DNA of 58,921 bases from Micromonospora arborensis. GTDB taxonomy: Bacteria > Actinomycetota > Actinomycetes > Mycobacteriales > Micromonosporaceae. Location of the stretch: contig NZ_PYBV01000045.1 in assembly GCF_003205615.1 (NCBI RefSeq), positions 1-58,921 on the forward strand, in the 5' to 3' direction. The translations under genes were made by a program, and so were the position numbers. Shown piece after piece: positions 26,410 to 34,702 of this stretch (its first letter is position 1; every line of letters begins with the position of its first letter). Below the pieces are notes generated by a model. That model had not been told where the DNA came from, did no database searches, and worked only from the letters and a program-made list of their open reading frames with translations.

Positions 26410-26574
26410 GCAGGCCGCCAGTTGACGGACCTGTCCGCCGCTGACGGAAACGACGCCGTGATGCCTTCGCGAAGTGCGGCAGCACGTGCGTCGTCGAACC
26501 TGTCCAGCACCTTCCCATGCGGAGGTCGGTGCTGCGGGCCGTATGGATTGGCTGGATTGGCTCAGAGCACGGCT

Positions 26575-27003
26575 TCAGTACGAGCGCGTGATCGCGGCGT
26601 GGGTGCCGGCGACAACGCTGGCGTTGTGTCGCTCGACGCCACGGGCTGCGAGTAGGGAACCCAGGACCAGGTAGGCGATCCAGGTCAGGGGCATCGTCAC
26701 GATGCCGACGAAAACGAATATGAGGAAGAAGTTGATCCAGAAGAGCCCCCAGAAGGACAGCATCAGGATCACCCCGGAAGAGGTTCGACCGGCATACAGG
26801 TTGCCCACGCCGAAGATGCCGAAGAGTCCCAGGACCAGCTCGAGGGCGACGGCAGCACCGGCAGATTTCTGCGGTACGAGCACCGCCTGGGGCCCGACGT
26901 ACACCGACTGCGTCGGGACCGGAGCGTGCTGCTGAGCAACGGGGACCGGTAGATGTGCGGTCTGCGCCGGCTGCCACTGTTGATGGGGGTCGGGATGAGT
27001 CAC
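26575..27003 (-). CDS. TM2-domain membrane protein
   Basis: A 142-residue protein with a Gln/Pro-rich cytoplasmic N-terminus (THPDPHQQWQPAQ) and a TM2 domain: two TM helices (ALELVLGLFGIFGVGNLYAG and ILMLSFWGLFWINFFLIFVF) joined by a short polar turn, plus a third hydrophobic segment. Function of bacterial TM2 proteins is unknown. GTG at 27003 is the most plausible start, since family members begin with a similar HPDPHQQ-type sequence, but no strong ribosome site is seen. It separates the two copies of the XRE/DivIVA-type cassette. Confidence 0.75.
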   Translation of the reverse strand: MTHPDPHQQWQPAQTAHLPVPVAQQHAPVPTQSVYVGPQAVLVPQKSAGAAVALELVLGLFGIFGVGNLYAGRTSSGVILMLSFWGLFWINFFLIFVFVGIVTMPLTWIAYLVLGSLLAARGVERHNASVVAGTHAAITRSY

Positions 27004-27035
27004 TGCACGAGTCTCGCGTGAGAACAGTCGGCGAG

Positions 27036-27248
27036 TCACCCTCCGTTTGGTCCCGCGCATCGGACTGCAAGGGCACGTTCGCGTTCCTTGTGGCTCAGCA
27101 TCCCGCCGAGGCGGTAGAGCACGCGGGCGTACTCCTTGGTCTGCAGGAGCCCAGGGATGAGCGACTCGTCGTAACGGCGGAGGTGGGTGGCGGCGGACTC
27201 CAGCCCTCCCCGTACAGGTCGAACCGGCTCGGCACCGCAACGCCTGTC
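27036..27248 (-). pseudogene. Frameshifted DUF5753 fragment of a second XRE regulator
   Basis: On the minus strand RFDLYG and then, in another frame, LESAATHLRRYDESLIPGLLQTKEYARVLYRLGGMLS align with the intact regulator at 24681-25568 (WFELYV-GLESAAARLREYGETLIPGLLQTRTYA). The helix-turn-helix and the C-terminal half are missing. It lies head-to-head with a copy of the 83-aa gene, as in the intact locus, but with the intervening DivIVA gene deleted. Confidence 0.8.
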
Positions 27249-27249
27249 C

Positions 27250-27431
27250 GGGTCATCGGTTGCTGGATGCCAATGCTGCCGATGGCGGACCCGGAGGAAG
27301 CCACCGTCTCCGAAGAGGACCAGCAGTTCCTCCGTCACCGGGTCTTTTGCGACCTGCGGCTTCCTGGCGGCCGGCGCTGCCTGCTCCGCGACGGCCACGA
27401 CGGCGGCTGCTCCCGCCGCTTGCGGCGATGA
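27250..27431 (+). pseudogene. Degenerate second copy of the 83-aa gene
   Basis: This stretch encodes RVIGCWMPMLPMADPEEATV and continues to CSRRLRR, closely matching the last 60 or so residues of the gene at 26099-26350. The DNA is nearly identical over long runs around the SEEDQQFLRHRVF-coding part. The first 20 or so codons and a start are missing; the frame opens only into the neighbouring DUF5753 remnant. Confidence 0.8.
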
Positions 27432-27523
27432 GGGAAGCGGTGCCAGCGGTCGGGCAGTGTGGACGTGGCCGATCTGGCGGGCCATGATGCGGCGGCAGGC
27501 CGGGGCTGTGGCAGGCTCCGCCG

Positions 27524-28249
27524 GTGACGATCACGACGGCAGGCGCGCGATTTCTCGCCGCCTTCAACGACATTGAGAAGCACTTCCGGTCTACTCTGCG
27601 GGCTGATGTGGCGGTGGGGTTCGCCCAACTGATCCGGGACTATGGGCAGCGGAGGCCTCTGTCGCACCATCAGAAGAATGCCCTGGTCGCGTTCGCCTCG
27701 CTGCGGAACGCGATCAGCCACGGCACCTACTACGGTGGCCGACCGATCGCCGACCCGGTCGAGGTCGTCGTGCAGGAGATCGAGCATCTCCGACAGCAGA
27801 TCATCGAGCCGCCGTTGGCGCTGACCGTCCTCAAATCCGGCAATGTCTGCCGGGTGCATCCGGACGATCCGATCAGCATCGCGCTGGAACACGTTCGTGC
27901 CTTCGGGTACTCACAGTTGCCGGTGTACGACGACGCCTACGTGGGCGTGCTGACCACCAACGCCATCGCGCGGTGGCTCGCCGATCAGTTGGTCAAGAAC
28001 ACGGGAATTGCCGAGGAGGAGCCGGTCCGGCAGGTGCTTAGTTTCGCCGAGCCCGGGGAGGACGCCGCTCTGGTCCCCAGGGCGATCACCGTGGTGGAGG
28101 CGATCGACCGGCTCAGCCGAAGCCGGCTTGCCGGGCAATTGAATACGACGCTCATCATCACTCAGAACGGGATGCGGACCGACAAGCCGTTGCGCCTGGT
28201 GGTTCCGTTCGACCTACCGATCTTGAGTAAGGCGCTCGCCTTCAACTGA
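27524..28249 (+). CDS. HEPN-like plus CBS-domain protein
   Basis: A 241-residue protein that appears to fuse two modules. Residues 1-95 are all-helical and contain R61-N-A-I-S-H66 (SLRNAISHG), the RX4H motif of HEPN ribonucleases. Residues 105-235 contain a tandem CBS pair (VHPDDPISIALEHVRAFGYSQLPVYDD-AYVGVLT and AITVVEAIDRLSRSRLAGQLNTTLIITQNG), which normally binds adenine nucleotides. The combination suggests a nucleotide-gated RNase or RNA sensor (inference). It starts at GTG 27524 with only a weak ribosome site. It is followed directly by the tail of a DUF3320 helicase gene. Confidence 0.65.
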   Translation: MTITTAGARFLAAFNDIEKHFRSTLRADVAVGFAQLIRDYGQRRPLSHHQKNALVAFASLRNAISHGTYYGGRPIADPVEVVVQEIEHLRQQIIEPPLALTVLKSGNVCRVHPDDPISIALEHVRAFGYSQLPVYDDAYVGVLTTNAIARWLADQLVKNTGIAEEEPVRQVLSFAEPGEDAALVPRAITVVEAIDRLSRSRLAGQLNTTLIITQNGMRTDKPLRLVVPFDLPILSKALAFN

Positions 28250-28250
28250 C

Positions 28251-28694
28251 AAAGCTGAAGGGCCCATCGAACAGCACCGGCTCGCCCGGCTGGCCCTCGC
28301 CCGGTTCGGTTTCCTCCGGACCCGGGAGGACCGCCGCACCGCCGTGCTCGCGCTCGTCGACTCCCGCCGGCTCTACACGCACCCGACCGTGAGCCGGTAC
28401 GCCTGGCCCGAGGGGGCAGACCCGCAAACGCACCGCGCGTACCGGGTCACTCAGGCCAGCAATGACCGCGCGTTCGAGGAGGTGCCGCCCGAGGAGGTGG
28501 CCAACGCTCTCGTGCACGTGCTGCAGGGCGTACCGGTCATGGCACAGGAGCGGCTGCTGCGCGCCGGCCTGGAGCGGCTCGGCTACCGCCGGCGCACCGA
28601 CAAGATCGACAAACTACTTCGGTACGGGCTGCACGTCGCCCTGACCGGTGGCCGTCTCCGCCTCGACTCGGAGGGACGCCTCACCCTGGCCTGA
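28251..28694 (+). pseudogene. C-terminal DUF3320 remnant of a large DUF4011-type helicase
   Basis: The frame reads from KAEGPIEQHRLARLALARF to the stop at 28694 and matches the C-terminal DUF3320 domain of large DUF4011/SF1 helicases (PIE-HRLARL, ...EEVPPEEVANALVHVL..., RTDKIDKLLRYGL). The roughly 1500 residues that should precede it are absent: the frame runs into the HEPN-CBS stop region with no start codon except an internal GTG at 28344. These helicases are frequent in defence islands. The fragment accounts for most of the gap 28250-28710. Confidence 0.72.
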
Positions 28695-28710
28695 CGAGAA
28701 CCGTCCTCGA

Positions 28711-28905
28711 CTATCCGTCGTGGTGAATTACCTGGTCAGCCCGGAGCGTGACCATGGCGACGGTACGGCCATCGGCGTCAGCGAACTCGACCTCGTACGC
28801 GGTCGAGGGGCTACTGAAGATATGAACGACCGTCCCCACTGCCCCGGCAGGCAGTTGCTCTGCCGGCATGGCTTCTCGGAGTTCAACCACGTCGTACAGC
28901 TCCAA
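28711..28905 (-). CDS. DUF4926 small protein, candidate immunity protein
   Basis: A 64-residue protein matching DUF4926 (LYDVVELREAMPAEQLPAGAVGTVVHIF ... YEVEFADADGRTVAMVTLRADQV), a small SH3-like beta fold. DUF4926 genes often follow toxin-like or DUF6883 genes. The start is inferred as TTG 28905, with AAGGAAGGA seven bases upstream, overlapping nothing and four bases past the toxin-like stop at 28910. Position directly downstream of the toxin-like gene suggests immunity or antitoxin function (inference). Confidence 0.7.
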   Translation of the reverse strand: MELYDVVELREAMPAEQLPAGAVGTVVHIFSSPSTAYEVEFADADGRTVAMVTLRADQVIHHDG

Positions 28906-28909
28906 CAGG

Positions 28910-30070
28910 TCATCCTTCCTTGGGCGGGAACGAGATGGTGACCATCCGAGGAGAAGATGTCCCGTTCTCCAGTATCCAGGCTGTGCGGACGGTGATCGTG
29001 CCACCGGGCCCGGTCAGGGGAAGGTCCACGGACCACCGCTGACCGAACTCGTCTGCCTTGCCCAGCAAGGGCTTGCCGGCGAGTACGCCTTCGCGGATCT
29101 GCTGCATGATTACGTCGGCGTCGTCCGGGCCGAGGCCAGTGACGGAGTTGATGACGCGGTACTTGTTTTTGCCGACAGGGTGGTCTGGGTTCATGGCGTA
29201 GGCGGTGATCTTTCTAGAGTCGATCTCGGCCTTACTGAAGTCCGGTCGCCTGGGATCACCCGGAAGCTTTGTCGGCCCGGGACCGTCGGGCCTTTGCGGG
29301 CCGGGTGACTGTTTCTGGAGTCGTCCCAGTGCCTGCTTGAGCTTTTCGATGAGGTCGCCGAGTCGGCGGATCTCTGGGATGAGCCGGCGCAGGCTGGCCA
29401 GCAGCCCACGCAGCAGCCGCGCGATCCGTGCACCCCAGGACGCGACAAGTGTCGTGACCTGTTCGACGACCAGTGGTGTGGCCAGTCCGCCGGTGATGAC
29501 GAGTTCGCCCGCGTACACGATGAGGCGGGACACGCAGGCGGCGACGGCGTCGCGGACCAGGAGCCGGACGGCGGCCACCAGGCCGGCGGCGCCTTCGGTG
29601 ATCGCGGCCATGGTGTCGGCGCCCTGGGCGAGGCCGTTGATGGCCTGCTGCTGCTCGGCGGACCAGGCCCGGTACGCGGACGCCGCGCTGCCACCCCAGT
29701 TGGCGAGATCGTCGCGGACGGCGCGGGCAAGAGCGGTGGCATCCTCGCGGAGGGATCCTGCGACGTTGCGCCAGGTCTGGGCGTGGGCGGTGATCTGCGC
29801 GGGGTCGCCGGCGAGCCAGTTCAACGCCTCGCTGAGGGGCCTGACGTGTTCGATGAGCCAGGCGATCCCGTACTGCAACAGGGCACCGACCGGGTCGGAG
29901 ACGAAGGCGAGGGCGTCGAGGCCGGCGCTGACGACACCGAGGCTGCCGTCGATCCAACTGCCGTTGCGCACACCCTGCGCGATGAGCTCGATGTCCTCGC
30001 AGATCCAGACGCCGGCCCACGCGTTGGGTGGGGCGGCCGACGCGGTGGCGATGAGCGGGTTCGTCGTCAC
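28910..30070 (-). CDS. Type VII-associated polymorphic toxin-like protein with C-terminal DUF6883-like domain
   Basis: A 386-residue protein. Residues 60-180 form a WXG100-like helical region (NWLAGDPAQITAHAQTWRNVAGSL ... LANWGGSAASAYRAWSAEQQQAINGLA, with W-G at the turn). A hydrophobic helical stretch follows, then a Pro-rich linker (SPGPQRPDGPGPTKLPGDP), then a compact C-terminal domain (ITAYAMNPDHPVGKNKYRVI ... WSVDLPL ... VRTAWIL) that resembles DUF6883. N-terminal secretion module, linker and variable tip are the layout of polymorphic toxins. The GTG start overlaps the preceding EspC-like gene (GTGA). Activity of the tip is unknown. Confidence 0.72.
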   Translation of the reverse strand: MTTNPLIATASAAPPNAWAGVWICEDIELIAQGVRNGSWIDGSLGVVSAGLDALAFVSDPVGALLQYGIAWLIEHVRPLSEALNWLAGDPAQITAHAQTWRNVAGSLREDATALARAVRDDLANWGGSAASAYRAWSAEQQQAINGLAQGADTMAAITEGAAGLVAAVRLLVRDAVAACVSRLIVYAGELVITGGLATPLVVEQVTTLVASWGARIARLLRGLLASLRRLIPEIRRLGDLIEKLKQALGRLQKQSPGPQRPDGPGPTKLPGDPRRPDFSKAEIDSRKITAYAMNPDHPVGKNKYRVINSVTGLGPDDADVIMQQIREGVLAGKPLLGKADEFGQRWSVDLPLTGPGGTITVRTAWILENGTSSPRMVTISFPPKEG

Positions 30071-30387
30071 CGCCGCTGCCGTGTCTGATCGAGCAGGTGG
30101 CTGGCGCGGGCGTCGGAGCCCCGGTAGCGATCCGCGCTGAGCCGGAGCCTTCCGGCGGTGTCCCGCGCTGATTCGGTGGCCGCGCCGACGCCGTCGACGA
30201 GGGTGCGCTGCAGGCCGTCGAGCAGCACCGGCATCATGGCGCAGAGCTGCCCGTACGCTTCGCCGCCCAATCGGACGTGTTGGCCGGCCTGCCGGGCGGT
30301 GTCGAGGTTGCCGGCGCAGCGGTCGAGGCGTACGGCATGGGCCGTCAGGTCGTTCGGGTCGACCTGGATGCCGTCACCGGCGGGCAT
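30067..30387 (-). CDS. EspC-like type VII secretion-associated protein
   Basis: A 106-residue helical protein with the pattern of actinobacterial EspC/DUF2580 proteins (IQVDPNDLTAHAVRLDRCAGNLDTARQAG). Near the C-terminus YRGSD matches the YxxxD/E export signal of ESX substrates, following a helix with LRLSADR. It probably pairs with the toxin-like protein as an export partner. It overlaps the toxin gene by four bases and the upstream YbaB-like gene by 14 bases. Confidence 0.75.
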   Translation of the reverse strand: MPAGDGIQVDPNDLTAHAVRLDRCAGNLDTARQAGQHVRLGGEAYGQLCAMMPVLLDGLQRTLVDGVGAATESARDTAGRLRLSADRYRGSDARASHLLDQTRQRR

Positions 30388-30772
30388 CGCTGTGCCCCTC
30401 GTCGCGGCTCAGCCGGCTGCGGTAGGAGTCGATGACGGCCTGGGCGCTTGCGCCGTCGCCGAGGGACTCCACCGCTGCTGCACTGACCTGCCGGAGCAGG
30501 TCGGCGCCCGCGGCTCGGGTGGTCTCCAGGATCTGCCGGGCGGTGCCTGCCGCGGATTGTTGCCGGGTGCGCTCGTCGAGCCGAAGGTCGATCAGCAGGC
30601 CGGCTGAGTCGACGGTGACTTCGACGGTCCGGTCGACGTTGCGGGCGGTGCCGGTGAGGCCCCGCATCCTCGCCGACAGCATCTTCGCCCGCTCTGCCTG
30701 TTCGGCGAGCGACGACTCCCACTCGTCGAGCCGGCGCTGCGCCGCGTCGAGCGCAGCCTCGTCCGCCCACAT
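30374..30772 (-). CDS. YbaB/EbfC-family protein
   Basis: A 132-residue protein. An N-terminal coiled coil (AALDAAQRRLDEWESSLAEQAERAKMLSARM) is followed by the YbaB beta-strand core (ARNVDRTVEVTVDSAGLLIDLRLDERT), then helices. Actinobacterial YbaB-like proteins commonly sit at the head of WXG100/EspC toxin clusters rather than acting as general nucleoid proteins. ATG at 30772 has GGGGAGGG at 5-base spacing. It is the first gene of the four-gene cassette, divergent from an HTH regulator. Confidence 0.78.
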   Translation of the reverse strand: MWADEAALDAAQRRLDEWESSLAEQAERAKMLSARMRGLTGTARNVDRTVEVTVDSAGLLIDLRLDERTRQQSAAGTARQILETTRAAGADLLRQVSAAAVESLGDGASAQAVIDSYRSRLSRDEGHSDARR

Positions 30773-30895
30773 GTCGACCCTCCCCAAGGGACTACTACCG
30801 GCGAGGCCGGTGAGATCACCGTGACGCTATCAACCGGTGACGATGTGTGCAGGCCCCGACGTGTGGACCGCCGCCGGCCCGTGCGCCTTACGATC

Positions 30896-31888
30896 ATGGG
30901 CATGCGGACCGAGCCCTCCGGCGTGGCCTCTGCGCTTGAGCTGGGATCGCTTCCGCTCACGCCGGACGTCGCGGACGTCTACCGCGACCTTCTGAAAACA
31001 GCGCCCGTAGCGCAGCGGGAGTTCCTGTCCACCGCGTCACCGCAGGTGGCTCGGGCGCTCGCGGGGCTGCTGACCAGCGGCGCGGTGCACCGCGACACGG
31101 CCGGTGTGCTGCACGTCCGGCCGCCGCGTAGCGCGCTGGAGAGCTGGGCAGCGCAGCGGGAGATGGAGGCCGCCCGGGCCCGTGCCACGGCGGAGACGCT
31201 GTCCGGGCTCTACACGGCGGTCCACGGAACGGGGGCCGCATTCGTCGAGGTCATCGAGGGCAAGTACGCCGCCCGCGAGCTGTTCCGCCAGTTGCAGACC
31301 GGTGCCCGCACCGAGGTACGGGGTCTGGAGCGTGGGCCGTACCTGCGCGACACCGCGCGGGTCCCGGAGGAGGCGCAGTACGACGCGCTGAGTCGGGGCC
31401 TGCGCTACCGCTGTGTCTACGAGGGTGAGCTGCTGTACGACGAGGCGATGCTGGCGGCGGTGCGTTCCGCTGTCGCCGCCGGTGAGCAGGCTCGGGTCTT
31501 CCCGGAGCTTCCGCTGAAGATGATGCTGACCGACGCCGATCGTGGCCTCATCATCCTGCCGCGTGCCAGCGGCGACGACGCCGACGCGATGCTGGTGTAT
31601 GGCTCCCGTCTGCTGGACGGGCTGTCCGAGTTGTTCGAGGTGTTCTGGCGGCTCGGTGCGCCGATCCACGCCACCGCCGACACCGCCGAACCGGACGCCG
31701 AACCGACCGCGGCCACCCAGCGGTTGCTCGCGCTGCTCACCGCGGGCTTGACCGACGAGGCCATCGCCCGCGACCTCGGCATCAGCAACCGCACGGTGCA
31801 CCGTCGGGTCAGTCGCCTGCAGGAACTGCTCGGCGCGCGCAGCCGGTTTCAGCTCGGCGTGCAGGCCAGTCGCCGTGGCTGGCTGTGA
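30896..31888 (+). CDS. LuxR-type HTH regulator with TrmB-like N-terminus
   Basis: A 330-residue regulator. The N-terminal part resembles a degenerate winged-helix/TrmB region (VADVYRDLLKTAPVAQREFLS ... LAGLLTSGAVHRDTAGVLHVRPP). A middle sensor-like region follows, and the C-terminus is a LuxR-type HTH (TQRLLALLTAGLTDEAIARDLGISNRTVHRRVSRLQELLGARSRFQLGVQASRRGWL). Start is ATG 30896 or 30902; no clear ribosome site, so possibly leaderless. It diverges from the toxin-like cassette and may regulate it, though similar genes also stand alone. Confidence 0.82.
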   Translation: MGMRTEPSGVASALELGSLPLTPDVADVYRDLLKTAPVAQREFLSTASPQVARALAGLLTSGAVHRDTAGVLHVRPPRSALESWAAQREMEAARARATAETLSGLYTAVHGTGAAFVEVIEGKYAARELFRQLQTGARTEVRGLERGPYLRDTARVPEEAQYDALSRGLRYRCVYEGELLYDEAMLAAVRSAVAAGEQARVFPELPLKMMLTDADRGLIILPRASGDDADAMLVYGSRLLDGLSELFEVFWRLGAPIHATADTAEPDAEPTAATQRLLALLTAGLTDEAIARDLGISNRTVHRRVSRLQELLGARSRFQLGVQASRRGWL

Positions 31889-32000
31889 CTGGCGGGATCC
31901 TGCCATGGCTGGTCTTCGTCAGCACGGGACCACATCGGCGAAACACTCCTGGTCCAGGGTGAAGGCCATTCGATCATCCGCTCCATGAGAGGACGGGACG

Positions 32001-33785
32001 ATGCCCCATCCCACGACCGGGTCGCACCGCCCACACCGCGTGCGCCGGCCGGCTGCCTTCCTCGCCGCGACACTGGTCGCGGCTGTCCTGAGCAGCGGTG
32101 CGGCCGTGACTCCGGCCGCCGCGGCCAAGGCCGCCGAGCCGGACACCGCCGCCCTGGCCGCGTCACTCACCACCCAGCGGCCCTCCTGGGAGCCGTGCGG
32201 GTTGGCCGATGTCAGCCCCGAGGACGAGGCGCAACTGCGGCTGAGCTGCGCGACGGTCACCGTGCCGCGTGACTGGCACAACCCGCGCGACGGAAAGACG
32301 ATCCAGGTCCGGATCAGCCGTACCGTCGCTTCCGGCGGCGACCGCAAGGGCATCCTGTTGGTCAACCCGGGCGGACCCGGTGGCAGCGGACTGTCCCTGG
32401 CACCGTACGTGGCGCGGTCCGCGCCGACCCTCGCCGAGCACTACGACGTGATCGGCTTCGACCCCCGTGGCGTCGGTCAGAGCACCCCGTTGCTCTGCTC
32501 GGTCACCTACCGCGACACCGACGTCACCACCGACCAGATCACCCAGGCCAATGTCGCCGGCTGTCGCAACACCGAGCTGACGAAGTACATCACCACCGAG
32601 CAGACCACCTACGACCTGGATTTCATCCGGGTGCTGCTGGGGGAGCGGAAGCTCAACTACCTCGGCTACTCGTACGGCACCTGGCTCGGCACCTGGTACG
32701 CGGCGACGTTCCCGAGCCGCACCGGCCGGATGGTGCTCGACTCGGTGGCCGCCGTCGGCTCGCCCACCCTGCAGGAGACCTGGGACCTGCAACCGTTCAC
32801 CCGTGACCGGGCGTTCCAGGAACAGTTGCTGCCGTACATGGCTCGTCACGACGACCTGTACGGCCGCGGCACCGACCCGATGGCGATCCGGGAGATGTTC
32901 GAGCGGGCCGGCGGCACCCGGATCGGCATGGGGCCGTTCATGTTCGGGTACTTCATCCTCGGCGCCCTCTACGACACCCAGAACTACCCGGCCGCCGCGG
33001 CAGCGGTGAACACGGTGATCCAGTACTACGAGGAGTGGAACGGCTGGACGCCCGAGCAGATTCTCAGCGCGGCGACGACGAAGATGCTCGCCGCGCCGGG
33101 GATCACCGCCGACGACCGGGCGTACATCGAGCAGTCGCGGGTCAGCGCCGAGGCGGCTCTGAAGACCCAGCCTGGCCAGGTTCGGCTGCCGCAGGGCACC
33201 GACGAGTACACGTACGACATCGACTATGTCTTCGAGGTGATCCGCTGCCAGGACGGGCAGTGGAACGACAGCGTCGCGCACTGGAACGCGTTCAGCCGTC
33301 GCCTGACCCGCGACGCCCCGCTGGTCGCCCCGTTCCTGCAGAACCCGCCGGCCTGCGCGTACTGGCCGACCAGCAACCGGATGCCGACGTTCGACAAGAA
33401 GACGTTCCCCAAGGTGCTGATGTTGCAGGACGAACTCGACGTCGCCACGGCGTACGAGGGTGCGTTGGCGGCGTCGAAGAAGTTGCCCGGCGCCTCGATG
33501 ATCAGCGTCGACAACGAGGGCAGCCACGGGGTGTTCCCGTACTACACGTCGTGCGTGGACGACCCGGTGTACGCCTACCTGCTGGACGGTCGGCTGCCCG
33601 CCGAGACGTACACCGGGTGCCAGGCGGTGCCACTTCCTGGCGAAACGGCCGTCTTCGAGGTAGGCGGCAAGTTGACCGGCAAGGGGACGGTACGGACCCA
33701 ACTGATCAGCGACGACATGCGGGCGGCGAACCGCATGCTCAAGCGGATGCTGCGTACCGAGCCGGGTCCCTCGTACCCGGAGTAG
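32001..33785 (+). CDS. Secreted alpha/beta-hydrolase, tripeptidyl aminopeptidase (TAP) family
   Basis: A 594-residue secreted peptidase related to Streptomyces tripeptidyl aminopeptidases (S33). It has a twin-Arg-rich signal peptide (HRVRRPAAFLAATLVAAVL). GILLVNPGGPGGSG forms the oxyanion region, Ser224 in LGYSYGTWLG is the nucleophile, and the C-terminal TAP-like domain carries the acid in LMLQDELDVAT and His in GSHGVF. GAGAGG lies upstream of ATG 32001. Monocistronic, followed by a strong hairpin. Confidence 0.9.
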   Translation: MPHPTTGSHRPHRVRRPAAFLAATLVAAVLSSGAAVTPAAAAKAAEPDTAALAASLTTQRPSWEPCGLADVSPEDEAQLRLSCATVTVPRDWHNPRDGKTIQVRISRTVASGGDRKGILLVNPGGPGGSGLSLAPYVARSAPTLAEHYDVIGFDPRGVGQSTPLLCSVTYRDTDVTTDQITQANVAGCRNTELTKYITTEQTTYDLDFIRVLLGERKLNYLGYSYGTWLGTWYAATFPSRTGRMVLDSVAAVGSPTLQETWDLQPFTRDRAFQEQLLPYMARHDDLYGRGTDPMAIREMFERAGGTRIGMGPFMFGYFILGALYDTQNYPAAAAAVNTVIQYYEEWNGWTPEQILSAATTKMLAAPGITADDRAYIEQSRVSAEAALKTQPGQVRLPQGTDEYTYDIDYVFEVIRCQDGQWNDSVAHWNAFSRRLTRDAPLVAPFLQNPPACAYWPTSNRMPTFDKKTFPKVLMLQDELDVATAYEGALAASKKLPGASMISVDNEGSHGVFPYYTSCVDDPVYAYLLDGRLPAETYTGCQAVPLPGETAVFEVGGKLTGKGTVRTQLISDDMRAANRMLKRMLRTEPGPSYPE

Positions 33786-33794
33786 GTGGCCGTG

Positions 33795-33824
33795 GTGTGC
33801 GGGCGGTGCCGGCCGCCCGCACAC
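33795..33824. terminator. Bidirectional hairpin terminator
   Basis: Perfect 12-bp stem (33795-33806 with 33813-33824) with a 6-base loop, nine bases after the TAP-family stop and between convergent genes. Confidence 0.75.
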
Positions 33825-33930
33825 TCCGTCGACGCCCCGCCTGATGCGCTTCGGTGTCGCGCGCCAACCTCTGCCGCGGCGCAGAGCAGACGCCGCCGAG
33901 AGCGCAGACCCGCAGCGGGCGACGGGAGTG

Positions 33931-34626
33931 TCACTTCTTCTTCATGACGGCCTCGCGCCAGATCAGGCCCGCGATGCTCGGCCTGACGTCGGTGGTGATC
34001 ACCGCCATCGCCCGCCGGACGAACCGGTCGTCGGTCAACTGCGCCACCATGCTCGCCGCCAGATCAGCGCGTGCCGTGAACAGGCCGTCGGCGACGTTCT
34101 CCTCAACGTGGTAGCGCGTGGGGGCCGGGTGGTCGAACAGCCCGGACGGCCGGACGATGGTCCAGTCCAGTTCACTGTCGCGGACGAGGGACTCCATGCG
34201 TCGCATGTCCTCGTGCGCGGTGCGGCCCATCTTGCGGTTGAACAGCGGATCCATGACGTTGTTGAAGAAGAACTCGCCGGTCGGTCGCCAGGTGGGATCC
34301 AGGACGCTGGAGCTGACGGTGACCAGGCGCTTCACGCCGTGACGGTGCATCGCGGCCAGGATGTTGGCGTTGCCCTGCGAGTACACCGTGATCGGCTTCG
34401 GGGTGAGCGGGACACCGAGGCTGGACAGGATGGCGTCGCTGCCGGCGACGGCCCGTTGCACCGCGTCCGGGTCCGCGACGTCGGCACTGACCACGGTGAG
34501 GCCACTGCGGGGCTGGACGTTGTGTGGGCGGCGGGTGACCGCGACGACCTCGTGGCCCGCGGCCAGGGCCTGCTCGGTGATCTGACGGCCGGTGGGGCCG
34601 GTGGCGCCGAAGACGACGGTTCGCAT
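33931..34626 (-). CDS. NmrA/SDR-like NAD(P)-binding oxidoreductase
   Basis: A 231-residue atypical short-chain dehydrogenase. The N-terminal Rossmann motif is VVFGATGPTGRQITEQALAAGHEVVAVTR, with ADVAD marking the adenine-ribose strand and TVSSSVLDP the pseudo-active-site region. No Tyr-xxx-Lys pair is evident, as in NmrA-type regulators or NADP sensors. ATG at 34626 has AGGAG at 7-base spacing. It is divergent from a broken TetR gene, with a TetR-type palindrome in between, so it was probably the repressor's target. Confidence 0.87.
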   Translation of the reverse strand: MRTVVFGATGPTGRQITEQALAAGHEVVAVTRRPHNVQPRSGLTVVSADVADPDAVQRAVAGSDAILSSLGVPLTPKPITVYSQGNANILAAMHRHGVKRLVTVSSSVLDPTWRPTGEFFFNNVMDPLFNRKMGRTAHEDMRRMESLVRDSELDWTIVRPSGLFDHPAPTRYHVEENVADGLFTARADLAASMVAQLTDDRFVRRAMAVITTDVRPSIAGLIWREAVMKKK

Positions 34627-34683
34627 CTGCTCGCTCCTCGTTGCGGGGTTGATGGCGTTGACCGTGGCACCGAGGAGGGACAT

Positions 34684-34702
34684 TATTCAACCGTGTTGAA
34701 TA
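34684..34702. promoter_or_regulatory. TetR-type palindromic operator
   Basis: TATTCAAC-CGT-GTTGAATA is a perfect 8-bp inverted repeat in a local AT-rich patch. It spans the start of the degenerate TetR gene and lies 58 bp upstream of the NmrA-like start. Typical position for an autoregulatory TetR site that also controls the divergent gene. Confidence 0.7.

Noticed and set aside
26351..28694. Insertion sequence or integron as the cause of the duplicated cassette
   Set aside because: No transposase, terminal inverted repeats or target duplication seen around the relics.
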